Shown here piece after piece: positions 35,985 through 43,799 of a DNA stretch of 64,000 nt. Under the pieces are notes generated by a model. The model worked only from the letters and a program-made list of their open reading frames with translations, was not told where the DNA came from and made no database searches. The DNA is taken from the NCBI GenBank assembly GCA_964371655.1, contig CAYJOD010000020.1, positions 24,400 through 88,399 on the forward strand, in the 5' to 3' direction. This DNA is from CAZGSN01 sp964371655. GTDB lineage: Bacteria > Desulfobacterota > Binatia > HRBIN30. Numbering within the stretch: the first letter of the stretch is position 1; each line of letters opens with the position of its first letter. The position numbers were made by a program, and so were the translations under genes.

Positions 35985-37210
35985 CGCAGCACCCCGGCTT
36001 GATACTCCAGCTCGATGCCGGCGAGCGCGGCCGCGAGGAGCCGATCTTGATAGGCACGGCGCGTGTCGAGCCCTTCGCGGCGGATGAGGAGAAGCTCGGG
36101 TAGACTCAGCTGGCCGGCCTCGTAACTGCGGCGACTGAGCATTTCGTTTTCATCGACACGGGGTAAGACCTCATGTTCCAGCTCCGCCACTGCTTCGACC
36201 TGAAGCCGATACACTTCGAAGGCTGCACGCACCGCGACGTCCACAGCCCGCCGCTGGGCTTCCATCTCGAAACGGAGTCGGCTGGCGCGGGCGCTCCCCG
36301 TAGCGACTTGCTCTTGGCCGTGTGCGAAGATGGGCAACGTCGCGGTGAACGTGCCGAGAGCGATGTTGAAGCGTTCCTCACGAGCGTAGCGAACGCCGAC
36401 GCCGACATCGGGCCACGCCGTGCCCTTGCCGAAGCGAACGTCGGCCTCGGCTTCCCGAATCTCCGCGGCCAATTGCTGGAGGTCGGCCCGTTCCGGAGAC
36501 TGCGCCAGCAAGGTCTCGATCTCGTAGCGCTGGCGATCACCGAGAGCACCGCGCAGGTGCAATGGCTCCTCCGCGTTCAGTCCCAGAAAGACGCGCAGCT
36601 CACCGCGCACGGCGGCCGCTTCGGCTTCGGCGGCGCGGCGATCGGAGCGCGCCCGCGCCGTCGTCGTGGAGGCGAGATTGAGCTCGAGCGCCGGCACATC
36701 GCCGGCGCGATAGCGGCGTTCCACGGTGTGTTGCAGCTCGCCCGCGACATCTACCGCGGCGGTGGCCAATCGCAGTCGCGCTTCGGCCGCAAGCCCGCGA
36801 ACAAACGCCGCGGCGACATCTCGCAGCAGACCGCGCGTCGCATCGTGGCTGCGGGCGCTCTCACGCTCGACGGCAGCCGTGGCAGCCGCCATGCGTGCGG
36901 CGCGGCGGCCGCCGAGCTCGAAGCCCTGGCTGATGCCGACATCGACGTCGGCGGTCGTGCCATCCCCTTCGGCGCGGCGTGGTCCGACGGCGGTCTCTAC
37001 GACCGGGTTGTCACGCAGCCAGACAGATGCTCCGGCAAGCCGCCCGCGCGCCTCGTCGATCTGTTTGCGCGCCGAGAGAATCGCTGGTGCTCGCTCGCGG
37101 GCCAGCGCCAGCACCTCGTCGAGCGAGAGTCCCTGCTCCTCGCCCCAAACCGTCACGGGATAGAAATACCAGCAGGCAACGCTGAGCGTTGCCGCAACCA
37201 CACGCCGCAT
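35981..37210 (-). CDS. TolC-family outer-membrane efflux protein (CzcC-type)
   Basis: The ATG at 37210 gives 409 aa, with the signal peptide ATLSVACWYFYPVTVWG. Two similar halves of long helices are seen, as in outer-membrane factors: LSLDEVLALARERAPAILSA at the start and EVLPRVDENEMLSRRSYEAG near the end, the latter being the second repeat's hallmark. It forms the trimeric outer-membrane channel of the efflux pump. The small Cys-rich protein gene lies 73 bp upstream and the adaptor gene overlaps its 3' end. Confidence 0.85.
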   Translation of the reverse strand: MRRVVAATLSVACWYFYPVTVWGEEQGLSLDEVLALARERAPAILSARKQIDEARGRLAGASVWLRDNPVVETAVGPRRAEGDGTTADVDVGISQGFELGGRRAARMAAATAAVERESARSHDATRGLLRDVAAAFVRGLAAEARLRLATAAVDVAGELQHTVERRYRAGDVPALELNLASTTTARARSDRRAAEAEAAAVRGELRVFLGLNAEEPLHLRGALGDRQRYEIETLLAQSPERADLQQLAAEIREAEADVRFGKGTAWPDVGVGVRYAREERFNIALGTFTATLPIFAHGQEQVATGSARASRLRFEMEAQRRAVDVAVRAAFEVYRLQVEAVAELEHEVLPRVDENEMLSRRSYEAGQLSLPELLLIRREGLDTRRAYQDRLLAAALAGIELEYQAGVLR

Positions 37211-37283
37211 AGAAGACCTCGCGTAAAGGGGAACCATCGGGGCGCTGGGCCCCGCTCGTCACCGCTGAAGACGACGCTGAAAA

Positions 37284-37586
37284 CTACGCGACGGTGGGTT
37301 TCGGTACGTGTGCGATTTCGCGTGGCTCAGAAACGGGGAGGACGCAATCCACGTCGGACACCGGCGCGCGCCTCGGGGCTAGCACGATCGGCGCGACGGA
37401 TGTGCCTACCGGAGCCGGTCTTGCGTGGAAGCAGCAAGCACAACTTGCGCACGTCGGGGAGCAACGCCCGTCGGCCTGATCGTCGCTACACGTATCGCGG
37501 CACTCGCCGGCGAGGAAGAACGAGTAGGCGCCGGTTGCCTGCGTGAGCAACATCGCAAAGGCGATGATGACGAATGCCCGAAACAC
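37284..37586 (-). CDS. Small Cys-rich secreted protein heading the efflux operon
   Basis: The product is 100 aa. A hydrophobic signal segment (FVIIAFAMLLTQATGAYSFF) is followed by a tight cysteine cluster, ECRDTCSDDQADGRCSPTC then ASCACCFHARP. Seven to eight cysteines with a His suggest metal binding in the periplasm. Proteins of this type are commonly found directly upstream of CzcCBA-like operons. It probably senses, buffers or delivers metal for the downstream efflux system. No catalytic motif is seen. Confidence 0.72.
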   Translation of the reverse strand: MFRAFVIIAFAMLLTQATGAYSFFLAGECRDTCSDDQADGRCSPTCASCACCFHARPAPVGTSVAPIVLAPRRAPVSDVDCVLPVSEPREIAHVPKPTVA

Positions 37587-37663
37587 GTCGCGTCACGTAA
37601 CATGCCTGGCAGGAGGAGGCGAGGGGTACCGAGCGTCCCGCCAGCGTCGCTGTCTCGGATAAG

Positions 37664-37742
37664 CGGGGACTTTGTTGACTCGGTTGATAAACGCGCCCCG
37701 GGTGCGGCGCGTCAACATTCTCAACAACGTCCCTGCCAGCTT
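37664..37742. repeat. Repeat family B, copy 1
   Basis: An ~80-bp element: GGGGACTTTGTTGACTCGGT...ACGCGCCCCGGGTGCGGCGC...GTCAACATTCTCAACAACGTCCC. The ends are complementary (GTTGA.../...TCAACAACGTCCC), so it can fold into a hairpin with a GC-rich loop. Matching copies lie at 39564-39649 and 42069-42154 in the same orientation. Confidence 0.8.
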
Positions 37743-37755
37743 CCCCTTATTCGCA

Positions 37756-38781
37756 TCAGCGGAACATGAATGTCGCGAGCTCCGGCCGCGCCGGCCAGCG
37801 TGATTTCCCGAGCATCGGTATTTCCGCCGGGATCTGCTGGCGCAGCGTGCCGAGCTCGTCGAAGGTGATCTCGACGAGGTCGCCAGGCTGCAGCCAGAGG
37901 TCATTGTCCAGGCCGGTGCAGTCCGGAATCGTGCCCATGCCGATCACCGTGCCTGGCGGCGGAATGAATACCGTATGCAGAAAATCGATTACCTGCTGCG
38001 GCGAATGCGAGTATTCCGACGTGCTACCCCGCCACTTGAATCGGTCGCTGACTTTCACCCGTACCGTAAGCGCACGTGGCTCCGGAATTGTATCCGCCGT
38101 GACGAGGAACGGGCCGATGCCGTTGCCGTGCGTGAAATCCTTGCTGCGTGCGGGGCCCGTGCCCATCATCTCCGCCATCTGCACATCGCGCGCGGACATG
38201 TCGTTGAAGATCGTATAGCCAGCGATCGGTTGCGCCGGCGTACCAACGACGATCGCGAGCTCCGGCTCGATGTCCACGTAGGAGGAATACGCCGGCCAGC
38301 CGGTAATGTCGCCATCGCCGATCACCTCGCAGTGATTGCACTTGTAATAGAGCAGCACTGGTGAGGCGAGCATGCTGTCGATGCGGCGCTTCACCACCAG
38401 CGCCGCGATGCCTCCCACCGCTGCGCCGTACTCGTAGCGCAGCAGCGTCGCCGCCGAGCTCTTCAGGTGCTTGGGTGTCAGTCCGAAGTCGATCATCGTC
38501 GCTGGCTTCGGTATTGCCGCAAGGAAACGCACCTCCGGCGCGTCGTGCAGCTCCCCGGCGGCGAGCTCACCGCGATGCGAGATCGCCCAATCATGCAGCG
38601 TGCGCGCCACTTGCTCGCTACGCGGCAGCGCCGCCAGGTAGGCGTGGACATCCGCGACCTCGGGATGCGTCGTGTCGCAGCGCTGCTGCAGCGTGGCGAA
38701 GGCGACGACCGTGCCGTCGTCAAGCGCGACGCCGAACTGCGGTACGGATTCGCCCGCGGGAATAAAGGTCGCGAGCCTCAC
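37756..38781 (-). CDS. Fumarylacetoacetate hydrolase (FAH) family protein
   Basis: A GTG at 38781 (VRLATFIPAGES) overlapping the upstream stop gives 341 aa. The FAH catalytic core is intact: DFGLTPKHLKSS, metal-site DIEPELAIVVG, GYTIFNDMSARDVQMAEMMG, SKDFTHGNGIGPFLVT and the late VIGMGTIPDCTGLDND. FAH-family enzymes are Mg-dependent hydrolases, decarboxylases or isomerases acting on C-C bonds of dicarbonyl compounds. The gene is coupled to a membrane protein of unknown function. The exact substrate is not predictable. Confidence 0.87.
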   Translation of the reverse strand: MRLATFIPAGESVPQFGVALDDGTVVAFATLQQRCDTTHPEVADVHAYLAALPRSEQVARTLHDWAISHRGELAAGELHDAPEVRFLAAIPKPATMIDFGLTPKHLKSSAATLLRYEYGAAVGGIAALVVKRRIDSMLASPVLLYYKCNHCEVIGDGDITGWPAYSSYVDIEPELAIVVGTPAQPIAGYTIFNDMSARDVQMAEMMGTGPARSKDFTHGNGIGPFLVTADTIPEPRALTVRVKVSDRFKWRGSTSEYSHSPQQVIDFLHTVFIPPPGTVIGMGTIPDCTGLDNDLWLQPGDLVEITFDELGTLRQQIPAEIPMLGKSRWPARPELATFMFR

Positions 38782-39314
38782 TTGCCGGCGCTCCGCTTGC
38801 GCATCGCATTCACGGCAAGCACGCCCACCGCCAGCAGCGAGGCCGCAGCAATGGCCCACTTGATGAGTGCCGCGCCGTTGCCGAGCACGACCGCAGCCTC
38901 GGTGATGTTGGCGCGGTCGGCGAGGAACGACAGGTGCACGAAGTTCTCGGTGATGTCACAACCGGCAGCCGCGAAAGGCAACAGCAGCAGCGGGTTGCGC
39001 CGTGCCGCCAGGTTGTTGGCGTTGAATCCCTTGGCCAGCATCGCCGCGAGGAACATGCCGTACCAGAGCGGGTGGATCATGTCGAAGCGGTAGTGTGCGG
39101 CGTAGGTCCCGAGCAGTCCAGCCGCTTCCCACTTCGCGAAGATCGCGCCGACTGCTTCGGCCGAGAGCGTCGTCTGCACCGCGAGAATGTCCGACCCAAG
39201 CGGGTGCACGATCACGCCGATCGTGACCTGCGAGGCCAAATAGATGGCGCCGAAGACGCTGATCAGCAGCCAGGAATCGAGGCGCGTGCGTAGGGCGGAA
39301 AGTATCACGTTCAT
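38778..39314 (-). CDS. Integral membrane protein of unknown function
   Basis: The ATG at 39314 gives 178 aa; the longer upstream frame is not protein-like. Four hydrophobic segments are visible: LLISVFGAIYLASQVTIGVI, a central PLWYGMFLAAMLA, NPLLLLPFAAAGCDI and AALIKWAIAAASLLAVGVLA. The last segment precedes a basic tail (NAMRKRSAGK), consistent with a cytoplasmic C-terminus. Its stop overlaps the GTG of the FAH gene as GTGA, so the two are cotranslated. No family is recognised. Confidence 0.75.
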   Translation of the reverse strand: MNVILSALRTRLDSWLLISVFGAIYLASQVTIGVIVHPLGSDILAVQTTLSAEAVGAIFAKWEAAGLLGTYAAHYRFDMIHPLWYGMFLAAMLAKGFNANNLAARRNPLLLLPFAAAGCDITENFVHLSFLADRANITEAAVVLGNGAALIKWAIAAASLLAVGVLAVNAMRKRSAGK

Positions 39315-39563
39315 GGTGTGGGTCGCTCCGGTTGCTCGCCCTCTTGGGGTCGGAGCCAAGCTAGCGGAATCGCGTGCAACCGAGAACAACGGACGTCCAA
39401 GAACTGGTCGAGCACCTTCGCTGTCTCGATGGGAGCATCGGGGCCCTCGGTCAGAGGCGCTGGCCGCATGGTCCCCGACTGCGGATCCCGACAACGGAGC
39501 GCCGGCAGCGCTTCACTTCGGCTGCCGCGGCTTTGCCCGGTAATTCGATGCGAGTGTTGGTGC

Positions 39564-39649
39564 TAAGCGGGAGCGTTGTTGACTCGGTTGACAAACGCGC
39601 CCCGGGTGCGGCGCGTCAACATTCTCAACAACGTCCCCGCCAGCTTCTT
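39564..39649. repeat. Repeat family B, copy 2
   Basis: The sequence is nearly identical to copies at 37664 and 42069: GCGTTGTTGACTCGGTTGAC through AACAACGTCCCCGCCAGCTT. It lies in the 39315-39720 gap between the membrane-protein gene and the HepT-like gene; no gene is seen in that gap. Confidence 0.8.
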
Positions 39650-39720
39650 CCCGATACCCAGGGAATCCTCACAATCGTTCCCACGTCCCCGTCCCTTGAT
39701 AACGCCTCATGCGCAAGCCC

Positions 39721-40161
39721 TCAGCCTTCTTCGGCGGTAGCGGTAGTCAGCCAGGCACGAATCGCTCGGGCAAAAACCGAGAAGTCCGACGGGGCCTTGG
39801 CAAGCACATGGGCGACTTTGTCGAAATCGATTCGCAGGTACCCGTGTACCAGAATGTTGCGAAAACCGCCGAGCCCCTTGAGGCGGCATCGTAGGTCAGC
39901 ATCGATCACGCCGGCCCCCGCCAACTGCGTCAGAATGTCTTCGTAATCCTTTGGGCTTACTCCAAAGTGGGCGGTGAGGATGTGGTTGCCAATGTCGAAG
40001 AGTGCCTCCGCGGCGAGTTGGAGGCCACGCTCGGCAACCCACGCGTCACGAAAGTTCACCCGCAACATCGCCGGATTCGCGCGATCAATCTCCTCAAGAT
40101 GGGAGATGATCTCCTCCAGCTTGAGCAGGCGCTCGCGAATCGTGTCAGGACGCAGCACCAC
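39721..40161 (-). CDS. hepT: HepT-like (DUF86) protein of an MntA-HepT module
   Basis: Tandem GTG codons at 40161 and 40158 are possible starts; the first gives 146 aa and lies nine bases after GAGG. The HEPN ribonuclease motif R-x4-H is present as RNILVHGY, with an upstream FRDAWVAERGLQLAAEAL helix typical of DUF86. HepT is the HEPN member of a common toxin-antitoxin pair in which the MNT partner AMPylates a tyrosine just after the His. The Tyr (HGY) is present here. The gene overlaps the MntA-like gene by 17 bases. Confidence 0.85.
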   Translation of the reverse strand: MVLRPDTIRERLLKLEEIISHLEEIDRANPAMLRVNFRDAWVAERGLQLAAEALFDIGNHILTAHFGVSPKDYEDILTQLAGAGVIDADLRCRLKGLGGFRNILVHGYLRIDFDKVAHVLAKAPSDFSVFARAIRAWLTTATAEEG

Positions 40162-40591
40162 GGCGGCGAACCTCGAGCCGTTCTCCGGTGAGACGCCACT
40201 GCTCCTCCAGGAACGGCTTGAAATCCCAATACCGGGAGCGCGCATTGGTGACGAAGTCGACCTCGACCTCGGGTGTACGGGCGAAGAGGCAACGGCCGCT
40301 CTCCGCTACTTCGTGGGAGAGGACGACAGGCGCATCGTTGAGAGATACGAGGTCGATATCAGCTCCCGTGGCAGCGACCAGATCGGCCCGTAGGCACAGC
40401 AGCTCGTGTAGCAAGAGCGGCGGCCGTGTCAGCACGGCTATGTCTACGTCGCCGACAGCTTCTCGAACTGGATCCGCGGCGGAGCCAAATAGATAGACGA
40501 GTTGCACGCGGGGATCGTTTGCCAACTCGTGCGCTGCATGCGCAGCTGCCTCGCGGGCCGCGTCGCCAGCGATGCGTGTGAAACGTGACAT
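40145..40591 (-). CDS. mntA: MNT-type nucleotidyltransferase (MntA-like)
   Basis: The product is 148 aa. The minimal nucleotidyltransferase motif GS-x10-D-x-D is exact: FGSAADPVREAVGDVDIAV, within a LVYLFGS beta strand. A third acidic residue lies in GADIDLVSL. In characterised pairs this protein transfers AMP to the HepT tyrosine, blocking its RNase activity. The overlap with hepT at 40145 supports one transcript and coupled translation. It sits in a short defence-like segment between repeat-B copies. Confidence 0.87.
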   Translation of the reverse strand: MSRFTRIAGDAAREAAAHAAHELANDPRVQLVYLFGSAADPVREAVGDVDIAVLTRPPLLLHELLCLRADLVAATGADIDLVSLNDAPVVLSHEVAESGRCLFARTPEVEVDFVTNARSRYWDFKPFLEEQWRLTGERLEVRRRGAAS

Positions 40592-40924
40592 GCAGGATGC
40601 CTATCACAACCGCCCGGCGGGCGACACCACGATGGCGCCGGGCGGCTGGCCGGCCTTGGAGGACGTAGCGACTATTTGGTCCATTCTTGCTCGCGATTCG
40701 TGCGGCCTGGGATACGCCGGGATATCGTCCGAGTAGTCGCTACGCCCCCCGATCGCGACGTTGTTCGCGGGAAGCCATGCGCCATTGACACATCTCGCCG
40801 TTCCATACCAATTCAGTCACGTCGATCACCTCAACTATCTTGAAGCTACCAAGTCTGATACCGCGACACGCGTAGGAGCTGCATGCACGCTACCGATAGG
40901 GCACGACAGAACAGAGGGGGCCGT
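40592..40924. other. Divergent intergenic region
   Basis: The minus-strand MntA-HepT pair and the plus-strand double-nuclease gene diverge from this ~330-bp interval. No gene is recognised in it. It must hold promoters for both, and the AT content rises towards 40860 (TATCTTGAAGCTACC). Confidence 0.4.
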
Positions 40925-42019
40925 ATGACAGGAATCCTTAGAGAGACGTTCGATGATATTCTGCGAGCCGCGGCGGGGCGTGCATGGGACTACTTAGGAC
41001 CCAAGGTGAGAAACGAGTCCGATTTCAAGCATGAGCTCTATCACCAACTCGCCATGGAAAGCATCGATGGCAACCATTTGAACCAACTTGTACCGGGCAC
41101 GACCAGTTGTCGCCTGCATGCGGAAACCAAGGTGGATCACGGTCGCAACAGCAGTAAGGCAGACCTCTCAATATGTGACCCCAGTAAACTATTGCCGTTC
41201 AACTACCATGTTGAGCATGTCTTGGAATTGAAGCATCGGCTTAAAGTGAGTGACCTTCGAAAGGAACTCAGGAAATTCTCGAACTACCATAATCGTTCCG
41301 GGCCTCTTTATCTGTTGTCAGCGAAGCCCTCTGGCGTTGACTCGGCGCTCGTTCAACGACTCGGCGACGAAGCAAGAGTGTCCATTTCAGTCATAGCACC
41401 GACCGCTTCATCCTTCTCTTCTCCTAGCGAGCTTTCGGAATCTGCTGACGCAAGAGATTGGAAGACCGTGGTGGGAACCGTCGGGACGACAATTCGTGAA
41501 GTTCTGGAGCTCTACGGGAAAGGCCGCAAGCAGTACCACGGCTTTTTCTGGTGCAATTATGAGCAAGAGAAAAACAAGAAACAGACCTATCCGTGTGAGA
41601 GCGACTTCTTGTGTCAGTTGTACACCAGGCTGAGAGCCCAGCTGCCCGCAGGCCTAAGGCTCCTTACCGAATACAAGCCGACGGCCTCAGCCTATCGGAT
41701 CGATTGCGTGATCACGGATGGGAAGCGGGCGCTACCGATCGAAGCCAAGATGAACTGGGATCAGTTCGAACACAAGACGGTAGACGGCAAGAGGCAAGAG
41801 CGTGAGGCTTCGACCATAGTTCGGAGATTCGAATTGCTCGGACGAGAATACGAAGCGATCTCCGCCAAGGTCATCGTGATTCAAATGGATCGACGGCAAG
41901 AGTCAAACCGAAAGGAGATTGCCTTCGGTGTGTTCGGGCGTTCGTCGCTGTCGTTCGAGCTTCTCGGTTACAGCGAAGACAGTGAGCGGGTGGTAGGTCG
42001 CAAGTTTGGACCGCACTGA
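40925..42019 (+). CDS. Protein with two tandem PD-(D/E)XK nuclease-like motifs
   Basis: The ATG at 40925, after GAGGGGG, gives 364 aa. The N-terminal half has a D80 ... E101-x-K103 set (SKADLSICD then VLELKHR). The C-terminal half has a second D260 ... E273-x-K275 set (YRIDCVITDG then PIEAKMN). Both fit the PD-(D/E)XK endonuclease core of a strand, a turn and an E-x-K strand. A conserved-looking helix follows each (LRKELRKFSNYHN; FEHKTVDGKRQE). No helicase, methylase or known partner is adjacent. Codon use and lower GC than neighbours hint at acquisition. It is likely a stand-alone DNA-cleaving or defence protein; the name and target are unknown. Confidence 0.7.
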   Translation: MTGILRETFDDILRAAAGRAWDYLGPKVRNESDFKHELYHQLAMESIDGNHLNQLVPGTTSCRLHAETKVDHGRNSSKADLSICDPSKLLPFNYHVEHVLELKHRLKVSDLRKELRKFSNYHNRSGPLYLLSAKPSGVDSALVQRLGDEARVSISVIAPTASSFSSPSELSESADARDWKTVVGTVGTTIREVLELYGKGRKQYHGFFWCNYEQEKNKKQTYPCESDFLCQLYTRLRAQLPAGLRLLTEYKPTASAYRIDCVITDGKRALPIEAKMNWDQFEHKTVDGKRQEREASTIVRRFELLGREYEAISAKVIVIQMDRRQESNRKEIAFGVFGRSSLSFELLGYSEDSERVVGRKFGPH

Positions 42020-42068
42020 GCTTTGGCGTCGCTGACACGCTGCGAGCCGGCGCGGTCGCTCTGACGCC

Positions 42069-42154
42069 AAGCAGGGACGTTGTTGACTTTGTTGACAAAC
42101 GCGCCCCGGGTGCAACGCGTCAACATTCTCAACAACGTCCCCGCCAGCTTCTTT
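42069..42154. repeat. Repeat family B, copy 3
   Basis: GGGACGTTGTTGACTTTGTT...GCGCCCCGGGTGCAACGC...GTCAACATTCTCAACAACGTCCC. It has the most symmetric ends of the three copies (GGGACGTTGTTGA / TCAACAACGTCCC). It ends 50 bp after the nuclease stop. Confidence 0.8.
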
Positions 42155-42249
42155 GGTGAATTCCGGTCGCGTCCACGTTCAACTTCGACCCCACTTCCCC
42201 GATTGCCACCCGTCCCCCACCTGCTGTAAGAATTGGCGCAGAGGGGCAA

Positions 42250-42906
42250 ATGCTACGCACAACAGTCTCGCGAATTCGTTTGACCGTTACTCTGGTAGCT
42301 TTGGGGCTTTTCCCCGCTGGGTGTACCAGCCTGATTGTCAGGACTAGCCCGTCGGGAGCGAAGGTATATGTCAATGATCGCTACGTCGGGGATACCGAGC
42401 CCGACCTGAGAGTGTGGTTGAACGATAAGGATCGCGCCGGCCCTGTCCGATACCGCATCGAAAAATCGAATTACAAGACGGAAGAGGGCGCGGTGGATTG
42501 GGTTTTTAGCGCCGGCCGTGTGGTAGGCGGCATCTTCACCCTCGGAATCGTCACTTTGTCCAAGCCACCAACATACGTTCCACCGCTCTCAGTGGACCTT
42601 ACTCCGGACAACCGAGTGATCGTCACCAGTGGCAACCTGAGTCGCAGATATGAAATGCTTGGAACCATAAACGTCAATGGCCAAGACATCATCGACCAAG
42701 GACTCAGGCCTGATCCCGGGAGCCTCGATACGGCAATCCGCAACAAGGCCGTGAAGATGTTTGGCGACAAGGTGGACGCAGTGATCAACGTGGCGAACCG
42801 TTCAACCGACGCCCATATGAGCTATTCACCCTGGATTGGATTGCATAACACGCCCGGAACCGTTCTCGGCAGTGGGCTCGCCGTCCGCTTCATCGACGAA
42901 CCCTAG
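42250..42906 (+). CDS. PEGA-domain lipoprotein
   Basis: The product is 218 aa. A lipoprotein signal with lipobox LGLFPAGC is followed directly by a PEGA-like strand pattern: LIVRTSPSGAKVYVNDRYVG with DTEPDLRVWL. A short hydrophobic segment (AGRVVGGIFTLGIVTL) lies near residue 100, then a region of alpha/beta character with a VDAVINVANRST motif reminiscent of a YbjQ/heavy-metal-like fold. PEGA domains are small surface beta-sandwiches, usually on secreted proteins. It appears monocistronic; no role can be assigned. Confidence 0.75.
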   Translation: MLRTTVSRIRLTVTLVALGLFPAGCTSLIVRTSPSGAKVYVNDRYVGDTEPDLRVWLNDKDRAGPVRYRIEKSNYKTEEGAVDWVFSAGRVVGGIFTLGIVTLSKPPTYVPPLSVDLTPDNRVIVTSGNLSRRYEMLGTINVNGQDIIDQGLRPDPGSLDTAIRNKAVKMFGDKVDAVINVANRSTDAHMSYSPWIGLHNTPGTVLGSGLAVRFIDEP

Positions 42907-42915
42907 AGGTAGGAG

Positions 42916-43018
42916 AAGAGGGGACAGGCTACTTCTCAGGCATCAGTGCATTCTCGAACCGCGCAGCTTTGCCGGGTTACGGCAGAGTCGCTTCCGGAAA
43001 AGTAGCCTGTCCCCCTCT
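42916..43018. repeat. REP-like inverted repeat (GGGGACAGGCTACTT class)
   Basis: GAGGGGACAGGCTACTT at 42918 pairs with AAGTAGCCTGTCCCCCTC ending at 43016. This 17-bp stem with a ~65-bp loop is of the type associated with REP-associated (RAYT) transposases in other genomes. No transposase is present in this window. It follows the PEGA lipoprotein stop and may act as a transcript end. Confidence 0.7.
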
Positions 43019-43084
43019 TGGCGTCCGGTCCAATGCGGCGAGCGATGAGAGCCATTACATCCTGCATGAAAGCAATCGGCCGAC

Positions 43085-43573
43085 TCAGCCCGCGAGCTCA
43101 CGTCTCAGTTCCTCAAGCCGCCGCAAGCGGCCGCCATACTGCGCGCTGAATTTCTCCGCGGCCTCCGCCGACGAGAACGCGAGAATGCTCGGCAGGCAGC
43201 GGTCCCAATGCACCGCCGGTGCCGGGTTCTCCATGGGCATGGCGTGCGTGCAGGGCGAGACTTCGCTGCCGATGACGAAGTAGGCCGTGCTTGGATCGAT
43301 CGGCTTGGCGGTCAGGTGATCGGTCACGGCAACGATGGTGACGGGCTTGCCGGTCTGACGCCCGTAACTCAGCGCACAACTGAGGCAGCAGGCTTCGGTT
43401 GGTGCTTCGCCTTGCGCACGAAATTTGACGACAGAATCGCTGTGCTCGTGCCGCAGGCACACCGGACACACACCCGCGGGCTTCATCCATCCGCGCCATA
43501 GGCGCGGACCTGCGAGGCCAAGGGCGACTCCCAGCAAGGCCATCACAACGATCGGAATCAGTCGGCTCTTCAT
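43085..43573 (-). CDS. NosL-like metal-binding protein
   Basis: The ATG at 43573 after GAGG gives 162 aa. The N-terminal hydrophobic stretch MALLGVALGLAGPRLW is a signal anchor. A Cys-rich block follows (GVCPVCLRHEH, CCLSCALSYG). The second half resembles NosL: AYFVIGSEVSPC and the last helix ILAFSSAEAAEKFSAQYGG, but the usual GPMG copper motif is replaced by CTHAMPM. Cys, Met and His clustering suggests copper or silver binding. It is on the same strand after the Cus-type pump, 227 bp downstream, so it may be a periplasmic metal chaperone for that system. Confidence 0.65.
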   Translation of the reverse strand: MKSRLIPIVVMALLGVALGLAGPRLWRGWMKPAGVCPVCLRHEHSDSVVKFRAQGEAPTEACCLSCALSYGRQTGKPVTIVAVTDHLTAKPIDPSTAYFVIGSEVSPCTHAMPMENPAPAVHWDRCLPSILAFSSAEAAEKFSAQYGGRLRRLEELRRELAG

Positions 43574-43617
43574 AGTAACCTCAGAGGCGGTGAAAGAATC
43601 CACCAGCCCGATCCTCA

Positions 43618-43764
43618 CCCGTTCGTCCCGAGTAGCGCCCGTCGTTTCAGGGCGCGTATCGAGGGACGGTAAGGCTTCGATCCGTCACCAGGACGGCCCC
43701 TCGATGCGCGACCCAGCCCCTCGATACGCGGCCAGAAGAGGGCCGCTACTCGGGGCGAACGGGG
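43618..43764. repeat. Long inverted repeat (CCCGTTCGTCCCGAGTAGCG class)
   Basis: CCCGTTCGTCCCGAGTAGCG pairs with CGCTACTCGGGGCGAACGGG, and a nested CGTATCGAGGG / CCCTCGATACG pair lies inside. It occupies most of the gap between the CusA-like gene and the NosL-like gene, consistent with a transcript boundary or an interspersed element. Confidence 0.7.
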
Positions 43765-43799
43765 AAGAATGTTGGTCGCAGGCATTTCCTCACAGCCTC

